Source: Bacteroidales bacterium (GTDB lineage: Bacteria; Bacteroidota; Bacteroidia; Bacteroidales; Muribaculaceae). Taken from it: 64,000 nt of DNA. Of this stretch, positions 61,690 through 64,000 are shown one piece after another. Below the pieces are notes generated by a model. It did no database searches. It had not been told where the DNA came from and was given only the letters and a program-made list of their open reading frames with translations. The stretch spans positions 1,612,001 to 1,676,000 of the forward strand of contig CP091725.1 of NCBI GenBank assembly GCA_022009815.1, in the 5' to 3' direction. Position 1 is the first letter of the stretch; every line of letters starts with the position of its first letter. The translations under genes were made by a program, and so were the position numbers.

Positions 61690-63192
61690 TGGCACATCCT
61701 GATTGGGCAGTAAAATTCCGTCGCCCCGGAACTGAACTTCGTCGTGTAAACGATTCGCTCTACAAGTTGTATGAGTGTTCAAGCGTGTATGACAAGGAGA
61801 AAAAAAGCGCGCCCGCAAGATTACAGGCAAATATCTTGGCTCTATAACTGAGGATGGAGGCTTTTAAGGAGTCGCGCAAGCGAATAATGGAACGTGAGAT
61901 TGCGGAACTTAAAGGAGGGAAGTCGACTGTGATTGCTGAGCCAAAAATAGGAGAAGTAAAGGAATTCGGTCTCTCAGACTACATTCTGACGGAGCAGAGC
62001 GACTGTATTGACCGACTAAAGCAAGTGTTCCATGAGGATTGGTCACGGATTATTGCGTTGGTGTACTGCAGGTTGCGTTTTCAGTCGCCGATGCGTCGCG
62101 TTGCAGGAGACTTTGCCGATAGTTATCTGTCGCACAAGATTGGCAATAGGGGCTTGTCGGCCAATGCGCTATCGGGATTTCTTCGTGATTTGGGCACAAA
62201 GCGTGATAAAATAACTGAGTATATGCGCAGCTATATTGATCCTTTGGATAATATCATCTTTGACGGCACCGATCAGCTCTCGGCATCACGTTGCATGGAT
62301 TATCCGCAACTGACAAACAAAACGCGGCACGTTCGACACTGCGGTAAATATAATGTGGATTTTCAACTGCGCCAAGCATCTGCCCGTATATTATCGTTTG
62401 ATGCCAGGCAGCATAAAGGATGTCAGCGCATTTAAGGTGTGCCTCGCCGATTCGGGCATACGCGATGGTGTTGCCATTATCGATAAAGGATTTCAATCGG
62501 CTTCAAACATAGCGCAACTTGACAAATTGGGGATAAAGTTCACTATGGCGCTAAAGCGCTCTACCAAAGGTCTGGATTATAACATATTCGCCTCGCGGAC
62601 CAACGACGGAGCTGATGGAGCATTCCTCTATCACAAAAAGCCGATATGGTGGAAGCGCTTTGAGATTGATGGTCATGAAGTGTTTCTCTACCTTGACGAG
62701 GCACACCGCAGCGATGAGTCGGAAGACTACATGCGACGCGTTTTTCGACCCCGAAAAGGAAGAGTACACAATGGACGGATACAAGGTGAAGTCACTGCAG
62801 TTCGGCACATTAGCTCTAATGTCTACATCGGGGAAAGATGCCGAACATGTTTACCTCGACTATAAGACTCGTGGCGATGTAGAGCAGGCTATTGATGCAT
62901 TTAAAAAAATGTCATCGAGGCCGACCATTCTTATATGCAAGACGAAAAATCGCTTGAGGCATGGACTTTCATCTGCATGATTGCATTGCAGTGGTACTAC
63001 GACTTGAGCGAACGTCTCAAAAAAGCGGAACTAAGCAATCGTTATGCCCCGATGGACATGGTACGTAGCCTGAGCCGCGTGCGCACCGTCAGGGTTGAGC
63101 GTAAATGGATTCCGGCTGAGGTAATGAAGAAAGACCGGCAACTTGTCGAAGCCGCCGGCCTTGATATTACGCCCGAACAAGGGATTTTATAG
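61690..63192 (+). pseudogene. DDE transposase of the IS4-type superfamily (IS1634-like), four frameshifts
   Basis: About 500 codons when joined. It starts MAHPDWAVKFRRPGTELRRV. Domain layout: N-terminal helical part; NIIFDGTDQLSAS with the first catalytic Asp; GVAIIDKGFQSASNIAQL with the second; and HVYLDYKTRGDVEQAIDAFK, which matches the Y-(2)-R-(3)-E-(6)-K signature exactly and supplies the catalytic Glu, then WTFICMIALQWYYDLSERL. Frames change near 61803, 62350, 62740 and 62925. As housekeeping genes nearby have similar indels, the element may be intact in the genome. Terminal inverted repeats were not found by eye. Confidence 0.8.
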
Positions 63193-63467
63193 ATTAAAAT
63201 AGTGGTATGAGTTTATTTTTCTATTCTCGTCATCACATTGTGTCAAACTCTTGTAGAACAGCTCGCCATATTTTTGATTAATGCAATTTGGGCATAGCAT
63301 GCACGGAAAATTCATGACCAGTAATGGCTTTGGCGGACATTAACGTTGAAATCGCGCGAAGCGCAAATACCCGCGTTCATCGGTCATGTAGCTCGCTACA
63401 CTCCCTATTCAAGGTCCAAAAACACCTTAAAAATAAAGGTAAATCTTCAGACGACTTCATTCAGTCT
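63193..63467. other. Intergenic region after the transposase
   Basis: About 275 bases with no supported gene. The right end of the insertion sequence should lie in the first part, but no inverted repeat partner was identified. Confidence 0.4.
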
Positions 63468-64000
63468 TTAGCTTGCTTCAACATAATGCCCTAAACGGTC
63501 GGATCTGTTTCCATCGGTAAAGAGGTAGACTATTCCGTCTGGGGTTTCAAGAATAGAGACCTCGGTATAGGTGAAATCAGGGTAGTCAGCGTGTAAGGAA
63601 TCCAATACATTGCTTGGTACCGTCGTGCCTTTCGGCAAGGGGTAGCAGGTTTCTTTCCAAGTCGTGCCCTTGCGTGATACTCTGAAGTATACAGACTTCA
63701 ACACGCCGTCGTGCATGATGAGATAGTTGTCATCGCCGCTGTCGTTGACAAAACCAAGCACTTCGGAGCCTTTGTAGTGCGCTGTAATCCATTCCATATC
63801 GCCAGGAATCGTACCTATATATTCAGCGTTGTTCAGTTTGTATGTGCATGCCTTGACCACCGTTCCTTTGCTGTCGATGACAAGTGTGTGGACGAGATTC
63901 TTGAGCTTTGGGGAGTCCTGCAGATAGCAGAGAATATAGTATGTCCCGTTTATGCTGGCCTGTGTCACTTCCTTGATTTCCCAGAATTCGTCGTTTCTGG
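63468..64000 (-). CDS. PepSY-like beta-rich protein, 5' end outside the window
   Basis: At least 177 aa; the frame is open to the right edge, with codons before the first Met in the window reading RNDEFWEIKEVTQASINGTY. Pattern of alternating beta strands (YLIMHDGVLKSVYFRVSRKG, then WKETCYPLPKGTTVPSNVLD) and the ending DYPDFTYTEVSILETPDGIV are like the PepSY-like (putative beta-lactamase-inhibitor-like) modules of Bacteroidetes exported proteins. The assignment is tentative. Ends at TAA near 63468. Confidence 0.5.
   Translation of the reverse strand, partial: RNDEFWEIKEVTQASINGTYYILCYLQDSPKLKNLVHTLVIDSKGTVVKACTYKLNNAEYIGTIPGDMEWITAHYKGSEVLGFVNDSGDDNYLIMHDGVLKSVYFRVSRKGTTWKETCYPLPKGTTVPSNVLDSLHADYPDFTYTEVSILETPDGIVYLFTDGNRSDRLGHYVEAS

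Noticed and set aside
3558..62925. Frameshifts as programmed recoding or phase variation
   Set aside because: They sit in short, unremarkable runs of many unrelated genes, including tyrS, with no shared slippery motif. Only prfB has a true recoding site.

Overview
The window looks like chromosomal DNA of a gut Bacteroidales, most likely Muribaculaceae or a near relative. That placement is an inference. It rests on a SusC/SusD operon, two proteins with type IX secretion (T9SS) sorting tails, a BACON-domain protein, a glycine-lipid acyltransferase pair, and about a dozen promoters of the Bacteroidetes form (TTG, 19-21 bases, TAnnTTTG).

Layout. 1-2.2 kb: end of a NodT-type efflux outer-membrane lipoprotein gene, then an lpxA-family gene. 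2.3-5 kb: tRNA-Lys, a first set of dispersed repeats, and a small operon (DUF1294, VOC protein, methylguanine-DNA methyltransferase, flavodoxin/ferredoxin protein). 5-9.7 kb, minus strand: ABC-F ATPase, tRNA-Pro, DNA polymerase I with an apparently dead proofreading domain. 9.8-20.4 kb, plus strand: polyprenyl synthetase, rnhB, alpha-amylase, PBP4-type carboxypeptidase, acidic protein, rsmI, coiled-coil lipoprotein, rplU-rpmA, DMT transporter, AraC regulator. 20.3-24.7 kb, minus strand: pgeF, obgE, prfB (with the classical programmed +1 frameshift) and lpxB, plus a plus-strand tRNA-Gly. 24.7-26 kb: a decayed or mis-sequenced IS110-family element with a possible bridge-RNA region. 26-31.3 kb: glsA/glsB-like acyltransferases, Wzi-like outer-membrane protein, lipocalin-like lipoprotein, tyrS. 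32-39.7 kb: SusC, SusD, zinc metallohydrolase lipoprotein and DUF4302 lipoprotein. 39.7-46.3 kb: three arrays of a structured inverted-repeat family around two T9SS-sorted proteins. 46.3-56.9 kb: 5'-nucleotidase, TPR/BACON protein, flippase, GNAT, EnvC-like protein, DUF4292, TPR protein, dut, rpsO. 57-64 kb: accessory segment with a DUF4143 ATPase, LytS/LytTR two-component pair, lipoprotein, beta-barrel, a DDE transposase with a Y(2)R(3)E(6)K signature, and a partial protein.

Two themes stand out. First, the repeat family at about 2.6-2.85, 39.8-40.6, 42.6-43.2 and 45.9-46.2 kb has a conserved 14-base centre inside stems whose sequence is wholly replaced between two subtypes while pairing is kept. 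It is the best candidate here for an undescribed element. Second, at least 25 frameshifts, mostly in homopolymers and including essential tyrS, suggest uncorrected indels in the assembly. Gene models below are therefore given with inferred repaired frames.
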